64,000 nt of DNA, taken from Bolinopsis microptera. Its lineage: Eukaryota > Ctenophora > Tentaculata > Lobata > Bolinopsidae. Where the stretch lies: assembly GCF_026151205.1 (NCBI RefSeq), contig NC_087076.1, positions 3,557,902 to 3,621,901 of the forward strand, written 5' to 3'. Positions 34,980 to 49,200 of this stretch are shown here, piece after piece. Within the stretch, counting starts at the first letter, position 1, and each line of letters begins with the position of its first letter. The position numbers and the translations under genes were made by a program. A model generated the notes under the pieces. The model was not told where the DNA came from, searched no databases, and worked only from the letters and a program-made list of their open reading frames with translations.

Positions 34980-35241
34980 CACAGTATCTGCTAAAACCAA
35001 CATGGCCCATGTGGAAGGGGGCCTTGACGTTGTTGACCACTTGGCCCTGCATCCCAAGCTGACGGTCGGCCTCCACTCTCTAAAAACATACCTTCAGTGA
35101 AGGCAGATGGTCAGCAAATAGCGATGCTAGGGCTTGGTGTGAACAAATCTTGACCTACTTTCACACCTTAGGGACGACTCTCGCAAATGCGAGAGTAATG
35201 ACCCCGGGGAGGGCCCCATTGGTTTTAGTAGGTTGCATTTT

Positions 35242-35295
<54 letters not shown>
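34980..35295 (+). mobile_element. Poly(A)-tailed retrotransposed fragment
   Basis: A 50-base A run (35246-35295) ends a stretch that contains a 9-bp stem hairpin (35177-35196, ACTCTCGCA/TGCGAGAGT) followed by CCCCGGGGAGGGCCCC. A hairpin close to a long A tail is typical of the 3' end of a LINE or its dependent SINE. The left border is uncertain, and no target duplication or RT sequence is seen. It ends about 100 bases before the ISCA2 start codon. Confidence 0.5.
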
Positions 35296-35297
<2 letters not shown>

Positions 35298-35398
35298 AGT
35301 AAGATATTGAATAATTACAATTTAGAATGATATACTTTGCTGTTATTTAACTAGTTGCAAATGTGAATTTTTTACTCCTGTTTAGCCATTGTGATGAT

Positions 35399-36436
35399 AT
35401 GTCCCTCATTGGAAGACTTGCTGTGAAGGCATTTAATGCTCACTTTCGAAAATTAAGCCAACTCGTCATCGACCCATCTACAGTTCAGCAACTTAAAAGT
35501 ATTGGTAAGTATTACATGCAAGACATACTATTATTTATTTTTATCGTAATAATGTGATTATTACCGATAACACAGAGAACTGTTGCCAATGTGCCTAGCC
35601 ATGAGAACCAACTTTAACAGAATGCTTTATAAAGTATTATGATATTCTAAACAGCATTATATATAGAAAGCTTTTTAAAGCAACTGCATGTATAATACAC
35701 ATCATACATACAAGTTTTTGTCTCTAAAGTTTACATGTCTGAGCTATTCATTAAGGTTGTACTCTACTGCACTGGCTGTTATGGGATACTTTTTAATTCT
35801 ATTCCATCATACTATGAAGGTCACCAAAACAAGTGAATATCTCAGAGGAGAGGAGTCTACGAGTAACAGTTGATGGAGGAGGATGTAGCGGGTTTCAGTA
35901 CAAGTTTGAAATAAATGACGCTGTAGGGGATGAGGATGTTGTACTCGAAAAGGATGGTATTCGGATAATAACCGACAAGATTTCCCTCGACTTTATGACA
36001 GGTTCCATTTAGCTTACCTATTTTATGTATTTGAACTAGATGATATGTGATTTTTGTATTGAAATGAAATGAAATGAGGTATTTATATCCCGCTCATATG
36101 ATTAACCAACAACACAAGGAAGGTGGTTAACCATGTCAGAGCGGCTGACTGTGAGTGATGTGAGCAAATGTGTAAAAATGAACAAGAGTATAACTCAATA
36201 TAAGGCTAAGACAAAATTAAAACATCTTTTATTTTAAACCACACTAAACTAAAAAGAAGCAGAGACCATTCCAAAGAGATAATTTTAAATTTACAGTTTT
36301 TTAACTTCCATAATTTACAGGATCAACTATTGAGTATCATGAAGAGCTGATCAGGGCTGCATTTAGAGTTGTTGATAATCCCCAAGCAGAAGAAGGTTGT
36401 TCTTGTGGGGTCTCATTTAGTGTTAAAATTGACTGA
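35399..36436 (+). CDS. ISCA2: Iron-sulfur cluster assembly protein ISCA2
   Basis: Mitochondrial A-type (HesB/IscA) protein that works with ISCA1 in making [4Fe-4S] clusters. Three exons, 35399-35504, 35846-36001 and 36321-36436, join in phase to 125 residues, close to the usual length of a short ISCA2. The N-terminus [19 protein letters not shown] is basic, with no acidic residue, as in a mitochondrial presequence. The core has [17 protein letters not shown] and [19 protein letters not shown]; the three conserved cysteines (GGGCSGF and GCSCG) are all present. NPQA and the spacing match ISCA2 better than ISCA1. A poly(A)-tailed insertion lies just upstream. SART3 starts about 840 bases downstream on the same strand. 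Confidence 0.95.
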
Positions 36437-36500
36437 TACAAAACATGACCTGTGGCCGCAGATATATGTACAGGAGTGTTATGATTTTCTGAATATTTGA

Positions 36501-36506
36501 AATAAA
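36501..36506 (+). promoter_or_regulatory. Probable polyadenylation signal of ISCA2
   Basis: AATAAA 65 bases after the ISCA2 stop codon. Confidence 0.6.
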
Positions 36507-37274
36507 TTGAGAATAATAAGCTAGTAAGTAAGGTAATTTTACTTCACTCTGTGATATTGTTAGCTAGGTATTAAAATTGAAACTAGTGAAACACTTTTGA
36601 AGTTTATCAATGTAATGACAGTTTTGATTTGGTGACTGTAGATGTCCTGTGACCTTTAAAACGATATCTATCTATCTTACACCTCAAATGTTTATTTACG
36701 AAAGACCTTAGTATATGAAAATTCGATGTAGTTCTAGTAAGGTACTACAATATATTATCGTGATTTTGTGTTTTGTACATTTATAACTTCCTAATTTATT
36801 TGCTGCATCAAAGACAGAAGAACATTGTTTTTAGGATCCACTTGATCAAATGCATCCAAACTGTTGTTTTAATCTAGTTTGTGATTAATTCATCTAGACG
36901 AGATTTCCAGAATTATTAGATATTTCAGAATAGATAGTAATAATGTGTCAAAATAAAAAGTATAGGTTTCATATTTTGTTTATTTGCGGATATTTTGTCA
37001 ATTAAATAAGCTAAAAACTAGCTTACATCTTCTGCTATTCAAAAATCGTCTAAAACAATTGTTCAGCTAGCACAATGGGCAGATCTTAAAAATGTTTGCT
37101 AGGAAAATATCAGACTTCCGGACAAATAAGTGCATGAGCAAATTTAGATCTTACGAAGAAATTGCCAAAAAATACCATTTACAGCCATTTTTAATGGTGG
37201 TCATTACTCATTAGCGCCAAATAGGAGGCATTTAAGATTTATCCTCCATCATTTATCTCTCTTTGAATGTAGCC

Positions 37275-40200
37275 ATGTCACGAAGTGAAGATGACAGTTG
37301 CTCCTCAAGTGAAGATGAAGAGGTATCTGTAGACGAAACCAAAGTACAAGAATTGGAAAACAAGGTAATTAAGTTTTATAGTCTTCATTATAGTGCCTAT
37401 GTGATTGTATGATTGTTTTGTGGTATAAATGATTGAGATACCTGTTATTATAATTTTTAATTTATGTTTTAAAAGGCAGTAAAACAATCCTTGATAATTT
37501 CTAATATAATTCAGCTGTCTACATTATTTACAAGTCGGAAATGCTAAAAGTCTGGTTATGATTACTGTTATGAATAACAATACAGCTATCTGTAAAGATC
37601 ATTAAAATCGTATTCAGATAGTGTCCAAAGTGGTCTTTCCAACTAGGAGGACTCTTTGATCCAGTGTGACTGACATAGTGAACACTGGAAATATACTCAA
37701 TTCCAAGTTTCATAAACGCGACGAAACTTTTTACTAAATACAGTGGAAAAAAATAAAAGTTTAACCTCTATATTTCCACATTAATAAATAAATGTGGCTA
37801 AAAACTAATCTGAGTTTTAATATTCCTAAGTATGCAATCATAGTTTCTAAATATCTGAGAAAGCAGCTACTAACGTTGATGAACGGTAAAATAACTTTCT
37901 CATTAAAATAAACCGGGCATATAGGTGTCTAGAAGATTGTTCAAATTTACAAGTGTTGTAAGTAACAGGGCCAGCATTAATGAGATCGGATGATTTGTCA
38001 GCGGCAAGACAAGGCCTAACTATAAATACTGAACAATTGCCAAATAAATCATCGAGTTCAATTACAGTATCTACCTCGCAACAACAATGAATCAACATAA
38101 AAGAGTTTTTGCAAGAACATTACTGAACATGTATGTTCAGTAATGTTTAATATCACGTAACGCGTTACGTGCTATGCCGTCTAGCTAGGATCTCAGACCG
38201 GATCACGTACTGCAGTCTGTCCGCAGCACCTGCCGTTTAGCTAGATGTCAGAAGACTCCATCTCGTAATCGATAACGTGGAGTCTAGCTGGGGAGCTTTT
38301 CCGTTCCTACAGCTACTGAATAAATTTCCCTTGTATTGTTGATCACTGAAATAGTGTGATTATCTTAAGATAACTAACATAGAAAACAAATTGCACTTTT
38401 TATAACCCTGAGAGCAGTTACTTTTCAACAATTAACACTGTAACTGTAAGAAATATTACATTTCACGAGGTCTCATTGAGTCACAATAGGAGAACTATTT
38501 AGAGAACTATGCTATGTTCACTATTTTATTGTACTCACTTCCAAGGAGGGTATTAGAAAGCAGGGTCATGTACCACCAACCAGTCTCCCGAACACTTCAC
38601 TTATGGTACTTTCAGCTGCCACTGTTGGCTCCTTCACAGCGTTACCTTCTTCAAGTGCACTGCGGTTTCCGTAAGTCTTGAAATCTTTCTTATCTGCATC
38701 ATTCTCTGGCGTCTGTGCTTCTATCTCAGTATTCACTGTTCCGCTCGTCGCTTTTTCTTGATGAGCTATATTTCTTCTTGCTTGGATCCTCCGTATCAAT
38801 CCTGCAATAGCAATCTCTATGAGCTGGGCTACTGTGAAGAAAGAGAATCCTATGAAGATATCAACTGTTCCCCCAAATTCTGCTATGAAACTAGATTCAT
38901 CATAAGCCTTCATCTGTGACAGTTTGTCCACTTTTAGATCTTTGTAGAAAATGTGGATTCTTGCCATATTTTCTCGGGCATAGCTGAAATCAGCTTCATC
39001 TCTGAGATGAGCATCGAATTTGACAAAATGCTCAAAATATTCCTTGGTCGGTGGGAAAACAGTTGTGTCCATCTCAACATCCCACTCGTTGTACGTGCAT
39101 GGCTCATGACATTCTTCCATTTGCAGAATTCCTTCCTTTATCTCGTTACTTATCAGACCGTTGCACAGATTTTGTTGTACAAAGGTGCAGATATACTCTG
39201 TGTAGTTAGAGTGAAATACTGGGGAGTCTTTAGCTTTACCTACAACACGATGGTTGATGTGTGGACTGTGTGGAATGTTGTTCTCAGTTTTATCGTGATT
39301 ATCAGTTTCAGTATCAGTTTCAGTTTCATTTTCAGTTTCAGTTTCAGTACCAGTTTCAGTATGAGTTTCGTGCTCGGCTTCACTTGAAGTACTACGTTTT
39401 TTACCAGACTGGGCCTTCTTAACCTCCGCAACTGCATCATCTAGTACATTTAACCTTTTTTCGGTGTACATTCTTTCTGCAAAATACCAGGGGATACAAT
39501 GACAGTGATTAATCATAGCTTCTATCTGCTGTCGTTCCTGACATTCTCTTACTCCCTCAAACCGCTTCCCATACTTGGAATACTTGCTCAACTTATTCTG
39601 GCATGTACCATGCGGTTTTCCCAGCCGGGTTACGTTTTTAGCAGAGAGTTTGAGAAAGGTCTCTGTACCCGGTGCTACGAGGTACCCACCCTGGTTAAGC
39701 ATAACTGTCTCGTCGTAGTCTCTAATAAACACCACGAAACCTTTGCTGGATGTCGTGAAGAGATAGTCATTAACCTTGGCATCTACATCGATAGTTAACC
39801 TGCCGTTCTTTCCCAACACGTCCTGTACCAGCTCGCCTTTATCATTAATCTCCAGACACATACCTAGCTCGGTTGGGTTTGTCATCTCCGCTCTGTTTTC
39901 TTCTGTGATGTGGTAGCCTACTCCTCTGAACAGAAACTCAAAGTGCCCTACAACCATGTCTAGAATATCGTTTCTAAACCTAACCGCAATGGAGCCCTTC
40001 TTATCCTCCCAATGCTTCAAATCTTCAGCTCTTTCCAAATCCTCTGCAGTCAAGTTGACACCGTAACTCTCATACTTTCTGAAATCAGTTACGAGAGCAT
40101 CAAACTCCTCTTGAAGAGTCTCCCCTTCTCTGTGCTCCTCTGATTCATTGTCAGCTGCCAATGCTGTCTTGAGTTTGGAGTAGTTGAGGTAGTTGGTTCC

Positions 40201-43200
40201 ACACACTGAGATAGCTGGTAGCACTACACCAGACCTCCACTCAATTACACTCTTGTTAAAAGAGTCGTACTTGAAGTAGTTGGTCAGGAGACGGTAGGAT
40301 AGATAGCAGGTGAAACCAGCTAGTGTAAAAATCAGGATGGCCCATATGATTCGGCAAAATCTTGGTCTGCTTTTCTGTTGTAGTACCTGCCGGGAGATGC
40401 ATTAGATTATCAATAATAATAAGAAATTAAAAATAAAGAAATCTATGGTACGGTCAGACAGTTAAATATCTTTAATTTTGATAAGCAATAAAATTGGACC
40501 ATACCTCACCTAAAATTTAGAATTAATCTCATACCTGAAAATAGTCGCTGGCGAGATCTTGGAACCCAAAAAGTAGCTGAGCAGGTTGAGATGCGGTGAC
40601 GGAGACAGTGTCAACATTCTTCTCCCCCTCCAGCTCCCAGGGTTCAACAGTTAACACTACCATATATCACCTACACGAGTTAATTGTGGTTTAATTCTCG
40701 GCCTCAAAAATTCATATTCGTTGAATAAATTAAATGTATTACAGATTTTATCTCTAAGAATTACTGGTCCTCTGTTTTAACTGGAGCACGTTTTAATTTA
40801 AGTTTCAAATACATTTCATATTCTGAAAGTTTTGATAACAATTCTATATGAGATTATGATATGATATTTATTTCAGATTGTAGCAAACCCGTACGACTAT
40901 GGAACACATGTTGAACTACTGAACCTTCTCAATAAGGGTGGCGATGTGGACCGATGTAGAGAGGTTAGACACTTTCTTAGTCTTAAGTTTAATAAAATAT
41001 TGCTCTTCAAAATGCTCTACAAATGAGGGAGTACATTTGAGTTACAATTTTGTTATGTTAGAATTCATACTTAATCTGCATTGAACATGTCCAAAGAGTG
41101 GCAACAAGGTTACTGAAAATATATTCCCCATTCACAAACTGGCACAGTCCGAGAGGCAAAATCTTAACCGCGAACTCCAAACAGATTTATAGAAGTAACG
41201 TACGGTCTTTTGCGCGCATTTGTGCAATTTGACAATTCCACGAGCAGCAACATAACAATCGAGAAGCAGCCTTGCTCTTGGACGGTCAAAAGATCTGATG
41301 AGTGCCTTGACAAACAATCAGCTTAGTTCGCATAGATAGGAAGTTTGCGGGTTCCCTTGTCAGAACGTGCAGATCCTCTCTTGATTGTAGATTTGGCAAG
41401 ATGGTTGCTAAAAGCCTGGTTACCAGGCTTAGATTCATGAAACAACTTTATGGGAGTCAAAGGCTGATCCCCACTAATACCGCAGTTATGTGAAATGTTG
41501 GCTTATAATTGTAAGCGATGACAACGGAATCTTGCAATGATACTGGCAAAATAAAGCTCTTGTTAGACCAATATGTTAGATTATTGGTGATAATAAGAAA
41601 TGTGAGAGGGAATGCTTGAGTAAGAATAAGAGGACGCAAACGTTATAATATACGATTTAATTAGTGGTTTTTGTATTCTCAGTTGTATGCAAGGCTCCAG
41701 CCATATTCAAAGAAAACGATTAGACACCAACGATCACAGATCAAAGCGATTAATTATCTGTGCACAGATAGGGGGCTTGTCTGGAAGGGTGTCCAGGAAG
41801 TTTTGGAGAAATGTCTTGATGCTTGCCAGAGTATTGAAAATTTTTGGGAGAACATTCCAGAGTCTTCCAGCTCTCTGAAAATGAGTTGCGTGCAGCAGCT
41901 GATGCTTTTTTGTGAGCGAAGGGAGTATTGTCAATTTCCACATTCCTGAGTCCTTGTTACAAGTACTTCACTATAACGTTTGGGCTATTTTTTCCCGATC
42001 CATGACTCAAAGTGCCGAAGGCACAAAAGAGTCAAGGACAAGGGTTAGCGATCGAGGTTTTTTTTAATATGGTAGCTTTGCGACCGTGTGTGCGACCGTA
42101 CGTGCCTGCGAGCACTGTTATCGCCCACGTGACTACCTGCGCAAAGTTATTTTGCGTGACAATCTGAATTATATAATTGTTGGCGCGCGGCGCTGAACCA
42201 ACCAAGTACATTATTAATTTTATCATGTACGTATCCCACTAGGCACTAATTAATAGCATATTATTATTATTTTGAGTTAGTATTACTATTTTGCACAGAT
42301 CCGTGTCAGGTACAGGTTGCATAAACAATAAACATATGGTTACATAGAAGTATACACGATTTTCAAATTCAATATAGAATTATATTAACTGGGCGGCAGT
42401 CGGCATGTCACTTCGCCATATTTGCATGTTTATATAAACAGTAAAGACTGGGCCGTCCCCAGGTTGTATGGAATATGATAAATACGCCATCACAGATCGG
42501 GAAATTGAGCGGCCATCCACAAAAGAAAAGCGGCCGCATTTCTTGTTAATTAATCAACTTTCAAATTGTTACACAAATTTACAACATTTTATCAGAAATA
42601 AAATAAAAATTTCTCCGGAAGACCCATAAAAATGCCTTGACAAGTGTGAAGTGACCAAGTGTAATCAAAATAAGGGACACTAGCTGATGACGAGTAAACT
42701 GGTCATTACATCGGGCCATAGGTGCAACTATGAGTGGAGCCATTGCTGTGACCTGTGAAGGTAAGCAAAGTATATATTTTTATTTATACATTTGTAATAA
42801 ATAAATAAGTGAAATAGAATAGATAACATGCTTTGAAACAGGCGGTATTTACAAAAGAAATTGTAGCTGGTTGACTGATGAGCAGCCCTTAGTGCGTGCT
42901 AATATCATAAACAGTAGTATAGAGTAGAAAGTTATAATGACCACAGTGGTTATGCCTTGATAACTTCGTGGTGAGAGTGATAGCTTTACTGCTTAAAGTG
43001 TCTATACTGGAATCAACAGCAAGCCATCTAAACAACCCTGGCCAACAAGGGTAGAAACATTGATGTTGTCAACATTCCACGTCGCCACGGTTGTCGCGTG
43101 ACCCTTTTAAATAGAGTTGTACTAAGCACCTACATGGTCATTGTTTATATTTGGTGGATGCTGTATTCCTGTAGACCCCCTATTGTTCTACAACTTCATA

Positions 43201-46200
43201 GCAAGGTACCGATTTGACCGTTATCTCTAACGATTAGGCACTGTAGACTTGGGTTGTAAAGACTAATGGAGGGCACCACAAGATGAGCTAGATCTGGTAT
43301 CTATCAAATATAAACCGGCAAATAACTATTGAACTGGGCGCGGCTTTGTAGGCCCCAATTTGTGTCTGGTTCCCCGACTGTAACTGGGTAATGACGAGAA
43401 ACTGTTTACTTGAAACAGAAGATGATATTTGAGGGAAAAACAACTTACCATACTACACAGTACAGTGCAACTATATAAATAAGTGACCCACTACGTGATT
43501 TGATTTGAATCTTCTATTAAATAATACAGAATGATACAGGGATAAAATTAAATCAAACAATGGCAACAAAGAATGTTTAAGCTGGGAAAATGCTGAGACT
43601 GGTTTAAGGGCTGGCACAAGTAAACAGAAATTGACAGTACCTACTATATGACCAGTAACTTCTGATTCATGTTGGAGCACACGTGACCAGAAGAAGACAG
43701 CATACAAAAATGCTGTAAATTTGGCCGGATATCTGTTGAAAATACATCTGAAAAAAGATTTTATCGGATTACCGAGGTGGAGCTATTCTGCTTCAAATTG
43801 ATTTAGACACATTGCATGAAGCCACACAAGACTAATTGAGAACTATTTGATACTATCAATTCAATGTTCAACCATTTCATTGGTTGACGATTTTACAAAA
43901 TTTCCATGACTATTCAAACTGGAACCAAATAATGGCGGGTTTATATCCGATCAAGCTCTAGCAGGTGACCAGGCACAAAATAAAATAATTTCAAATAAAA
44001 TTAATCGTCACTGATTGGATGACATGATCCGATCTCTCTGGGGGCCGGATTAGTTTGGTTCCCCCAAGTCTGCTACTGAATAAAACAATAGTAATTAGCA
44101 CTGCCAGTTATCATCACGTCATACCAGGTGATTGTTAATTGGAAAACAGTTAGCACCCGATTTATATCTCTATCCAATTGCACCCTGATAATCATATTGA
44201 TTTAATATCTTTGATTTATTGTTGGAAAAGTGTGAGCTGTTGTTATGGCTTGCAGAACACTTCTTGAGATAGGTATAGGTACAGTAAATCTAGTTCATGA
44301 GGTAATGGCTTCCGTATCATTAAGAATATTTTGTAAAACTTCATGACAAGATGGGAAATAACCAACAAATTATGGCACTTTGCCAAACTTTTACGAAACC
44401 ACTGGTGCCTAATCTATGCCAATTTTGTTCGAAAATTTGTTCCGTTTATTGACACAAGTGTGAAATATGATACACCAGACAGGTCCTGTAAGAGTATTTA
44501 ATATTTTGTCGCCTTTGTATTAACATTGTGATGCAAAGTAATTAATTACAAAGTAATTAATATAATTAATTACAATTAAAATAATTAATTAATTAATTAC
44601 ATTTAACAATTTCATGATTAGCTTCAGTCGTAGTATCCTCCGCAGAATGTCTGTCTTGCAACGTTCACTACATGTAGCATGGCACCTGGCAAACTGAGCA
44701 TTTCCAAAATCTCAATCAGACTCTTGTGACAGACCGTGTCCTTTCCTGGTTGTTGGAAATTAGAATAGAGCTATATTCATCTCATAGTGAATTTGTCTCG
44801 CAAATGAATTTTAAATTGTATGTTTACTATTCTTTGAAAACGCTACAGGATGATTGCAGCGCTAGTTTGTAATACTGAGAACCTCTTACCTAACTCGTAG
44901 AACTTAGAGATAATATCCCAGAAGTAGCCCAGATCTCGCTCTATCAGGATAACATCCCGTTTAGTCATGGGTAGCTGCAGGGACAACGCCACCAATAGAG
45001 AACATACTACTAGCAAACCTCGCATCATTCTGGAACTCTGGAGCTTAGCTCAAAATTGAGAAAGTTAGAAAATAAATGATTTGTCGCGAAACTTGGTTTT
45101 TATGACAGGTGCAGGTGGTGCTGGTAATTATTTTAAAATTAATTCCACATCTGTCTCTCTTTTTCAAAACAATAACCTTTCTAACTCCTGGCCTGATGTT
45201 GATTAGACTGCTAGGGGCCTTTGTGTCTGATCGTATAACTTGGCGTATAACCAGCAAAAACAGATGGTCAAAATTCGTTCTCAATAAATTTAGGAAAATT
45301 TGGTTCTAACTAATTTTTAAAACGTTTAGTTACAACAAATTATCGATCCCGTTCAAAGTACTAAGTTGCGCAAGAGGGACAATTACTGTTCAAACCGCTC
45401 TCTCTCGCTCTCTCTCTCTCTGTTTTAGAAGTAAAGTGTTGTAAATATCGGATATAAAATCAAATTCAGAGACCCTGGAAAAACGTTTCTGTGCAATACA
45501 AATCACTGATAATCTCATTTCTCAGGTCCGAGAGCGGATGAGTGGTATTTTCCCCCTCACTCCGGAGATGTGGCTAGCCTGGATCAAGCAGGAACGCCTC
45601 TTTCTCCCTCTGGATCCGACCCGAGTCAGGGACACCCTCAGGAACCTCTACTCCAGGGCTGTCAACGACTACTCATGTGAGTCTTTTTAGTTTCTTTTAC
45701 TTTCAATTTACAGTTTCTTTGTGATGATTATGAACAAAATTGAAGTTATTTAGTGATACCAAATCGACAATTCCCAAACAGATTAACTTATGAAGAATTT
45801 ATAGACATTTAGAAATAATTCACTACCACTAATTTGATCAAAACAAAAATATAAATTTAGAATTCAAAACATAAATATCTATCTGACACGGGCAAAGGGC
45901 CACGTAAAAAAAGGTTCAATATTACCAACTGCACTTTAAAATCAGTATTTTCAAATAATATCGTCCTTTTTGGGTGCAACTTGGCTTAGTGTAACATGAC
46001 TGTCTGTGCACCAAGTTATCCTTCTAGCAAGTTTGAACTTGTTCCCACATTTGATCAATCATTGAACAAGACGGTGCCCTGCAAAACCTTGTCAACTGTC
46101 CCTGTGGTGTCCACTGAATGCCTTACTCGCCGACATTTTGGTGTTTTAGGAGGTAATCGGACTGAGTTTGGTGTTTTAGGAGGTAATCCGAGCGAGCTTC

Positions 46201-49200
46201 TCTTGTCGGTTGCAGCTCCACCAATCGGCACTTCTTTTCTACCCCGAGTTTTCAGAGATTCTTCTATCGATCTTATTCTTTCCTGAATTGACCCAGTTTT
46301 TGTACGACCACAAGATTTAGAACTCTGACATTCTTTTCCAGTCTGGGGAGCTGTCTTACCTTGTTTTCTAGAAGTTTGAGGAGTGTTATCTCCTCCTTTT
46401 TTAGAAGTCTGAGGAGTGCTGTCTCTTTCTTTTTTAGAAGTCTGAGGAGTTTTCTCTCGCCCTTTTTTTGGATTGCTCTCTCCGCTTGATTCTTTTCTAG
46501 AAGTCTGAGGATTGTTCTCTCCGCTTGATTCTTTTCTTGAAGTCTGAGGAGTGTTTTCTCTGCTTGATTTACTATGTTTCCGAGGCTTGTTTCTCTCTGG
46601 TGAGTTACTGTCTATGGGACAGGGTTTTATTGTAATGGGCTTATAAAGTTTCAACTTCAACCTCTTTTGTGTATTCGGACTAGGAGTAGCCGGACTAGGA
46701 GTAGCCGGACTAGGAGTAGAACTGCAAGGTTTTGGAATATTTGAAGTTCTCTTGACTGGTGGTGTGGTGAACCCCTTTTTACTTTCTTCATCTTTTTCAA
46801 CATGCGGGTCAGAAGGAGACATCTCTTCCTTTGGTTGATCTATAATTAAATTAGCTGGTGGTGTTTTGATCTGACTGTTTCTCCGATCCAATACTTTCTC
46901 CTTGAGCAGCGAGTTCTGTTTTAACTGTCGCTCTCTGACGTTGTGGAAAAGTTTCTTGGCTGGTACAACTTGAGCACACAAAGTTGAGTTTATCCCAGAG
47001 TTGATAAATAGACCATGAGATTTGGGGCTGTTTAAAGAAGTGTGTCTCTGATTTGAAGGGGAGATGTCCTCGCTGGTTGACGAATCTTCCTCACTATCTG
47101 AACCTGCATTGATCACTGCAACGAATGATTGTAGGGAATAGTCCTTACTATTTCTCTCCTCACTGTTGAAACCGGATTCTGATTCAGTCTCTGATTCATT
47201 ATAGGAGATCTTCGCTACAAAATAATTGTCCCTAATATCCTTATTAAAATTTTGACAACCGTTCTCATCACCGCTATCGCTCGAATCACCAGACAAACTC
47301 AACGGTTTCCTCTCAAAACCATTCCCGAATGGCCGATGAGAAGTAGTTGATTTCCACTTCTCATAGGACGACTGGAACGAAGTTGTTCCACGAACCCCGG
47401 TAGCACCTGTCACGTGTTTCTGACAAATCTTAGGCTCCGTTATGTTTTTGTAAGACTGTCTAAATGATTTGTAGCTTTTTGAGTGAACTGTTATCTTCTT
47501 CTCTGATAGTGGTACCTCTTCCAATAGTTCTGAATTATAGTCGGTTAAGAGTTCGGAGATTCTTAGAGGTCTCTTTTTAGTGGAAGGGCAACTTTTAACG
47601 GTGGACATTGAAACAGTCCGACATAATAGGGACCCGTTAGATTTTGGTTCATCAATTGAAATATACTCAGGAATGTGTTCTGTGTTCAATGACTTCTGGG
47701 GTTTATTACGGGACTTGGAATGTTTTTCTGAGGCCTTGGATTCCACAGATTCTTTCCTCGTTTCGTTCAGCTCAGCTGCAGTAAATTTGGGTATTTTGTT
47801 AGACAGAAGGTATTCTCCTGATAAACTCCCGGATCTCGAACTGTCATCTTTTCTGAGCGTGTTGAAAATAGGTGTCCCGCTGTCCTGGAATTAAAAAAGA
47901 GTTTATTGAAAAGTTCCTCGTGGATAAAGAAACAGAAAGTCAGGATAAGAAATAAGAATCTCGGGGCTCTACTTAGAGCTTATTTCATAATACTTACAAC
48001 AGTTGATGGGGGTGAAGTATTTCCACTGGATGGTGTCAAGATATCATATGAGCTCTGTGATGTGATACTCAAACTGTTGCTAGAGTAGGATCCTGTCTTA
48101 CTTGACCGCTTACGCAGGACATCTACAAAAGAATTTACGTAGGGTATCATTTCAACAAACAGGCAACAAACAACACTCATGCCAATTGCCAAAGGAAGCG
48201 TCAAAAATAATCTAGTGACTAAATTAATGTGCCACCAAAGCCGTAATTGCAAATTAAGAGTGTGAATTTTTAGATCGACATCCGTTTTGACAGTTTATAT
48301 AAGCATTGGATGAACTAGAAATGAATATTGATTATTGATCTCAACAATTGTCGTCTATTATTAGTATCAGATAATCGAATGTCAATAAATTTGGATACGT
48401 TTAATTATGTATAATGTATATGGATTATGGTGTCCATGTGATAATTAAGTTTACCTCTAATACTAAGATTATTCTCTAATTCCGTTGAAAGGGGCGCAGT
48501 TTTATCAGATAGGTTGTTATTTCTATCATTATTTCCAGATTTCGACCTGCAGAATAATGCAGAGTTAGTTTATAATTGCACGTGAAATGAATAAGGAAGA
48601 AGATTTAAACTGTACTCGGTTATCTACACTTTATTCATACTGTTATACGGTATGAAGATTCTATAAATTAACATGTTAAATTAAAAGAAAACTGTTTTGT
48701 ATTTCCTTTGTCATCAGATAAAGAAGCTAACCTCATATCCCCTGATATCCGTATAAAGAAGCTTAAACAATATATTTAAAGAGATACTATCCGCTACTAA
48801 CTTGAGTGCAAAGTAGAAACTGCAAATAGGGCGATCTCCTGCTCACCATTTACACACCCTAATTATCTCACTAGTTACTAAAGTAAGTGTTCAATTATTC
48901 GCCCCGGATACAAACTAATTTGATCGGCTTATTTCTTGGTTTGTAATCATGCTGTGACTGGTCAGCAAATCATGATCAGTAAAATATGGGATGTCAAACC
49001 ATCGGTCAAATTAGTATCAGAGAAATGAATTCTTATCGGATAATTTTAGCTAGAAAGCAACCAAAGTTTACGATCTATCCAAATATACCAAAATACGCGA
49101 GCAAAATAAAGCTAAAGGGGTTTGTTAATGTTTTCTGACCTCTCCTCTCTCCCAGCGGTGAGGTTGTGGTGTCAGTACTGTTCTGATGCAACTAGTGTCC

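Noticed and set aside
38953-39387. Plus-strand 144-codon frame rich in Phe and Ser
   Set aside because: It is the antisense shadow of the DEG/ENaC coding exon; its Phe/Ser run is the Glu-Thr repeat read backwards.
46055-46286. Plus-strand frame with GVLGGN repeats
   Set aside because: Antisense of the LPPKTP repeats of the disordered protein.
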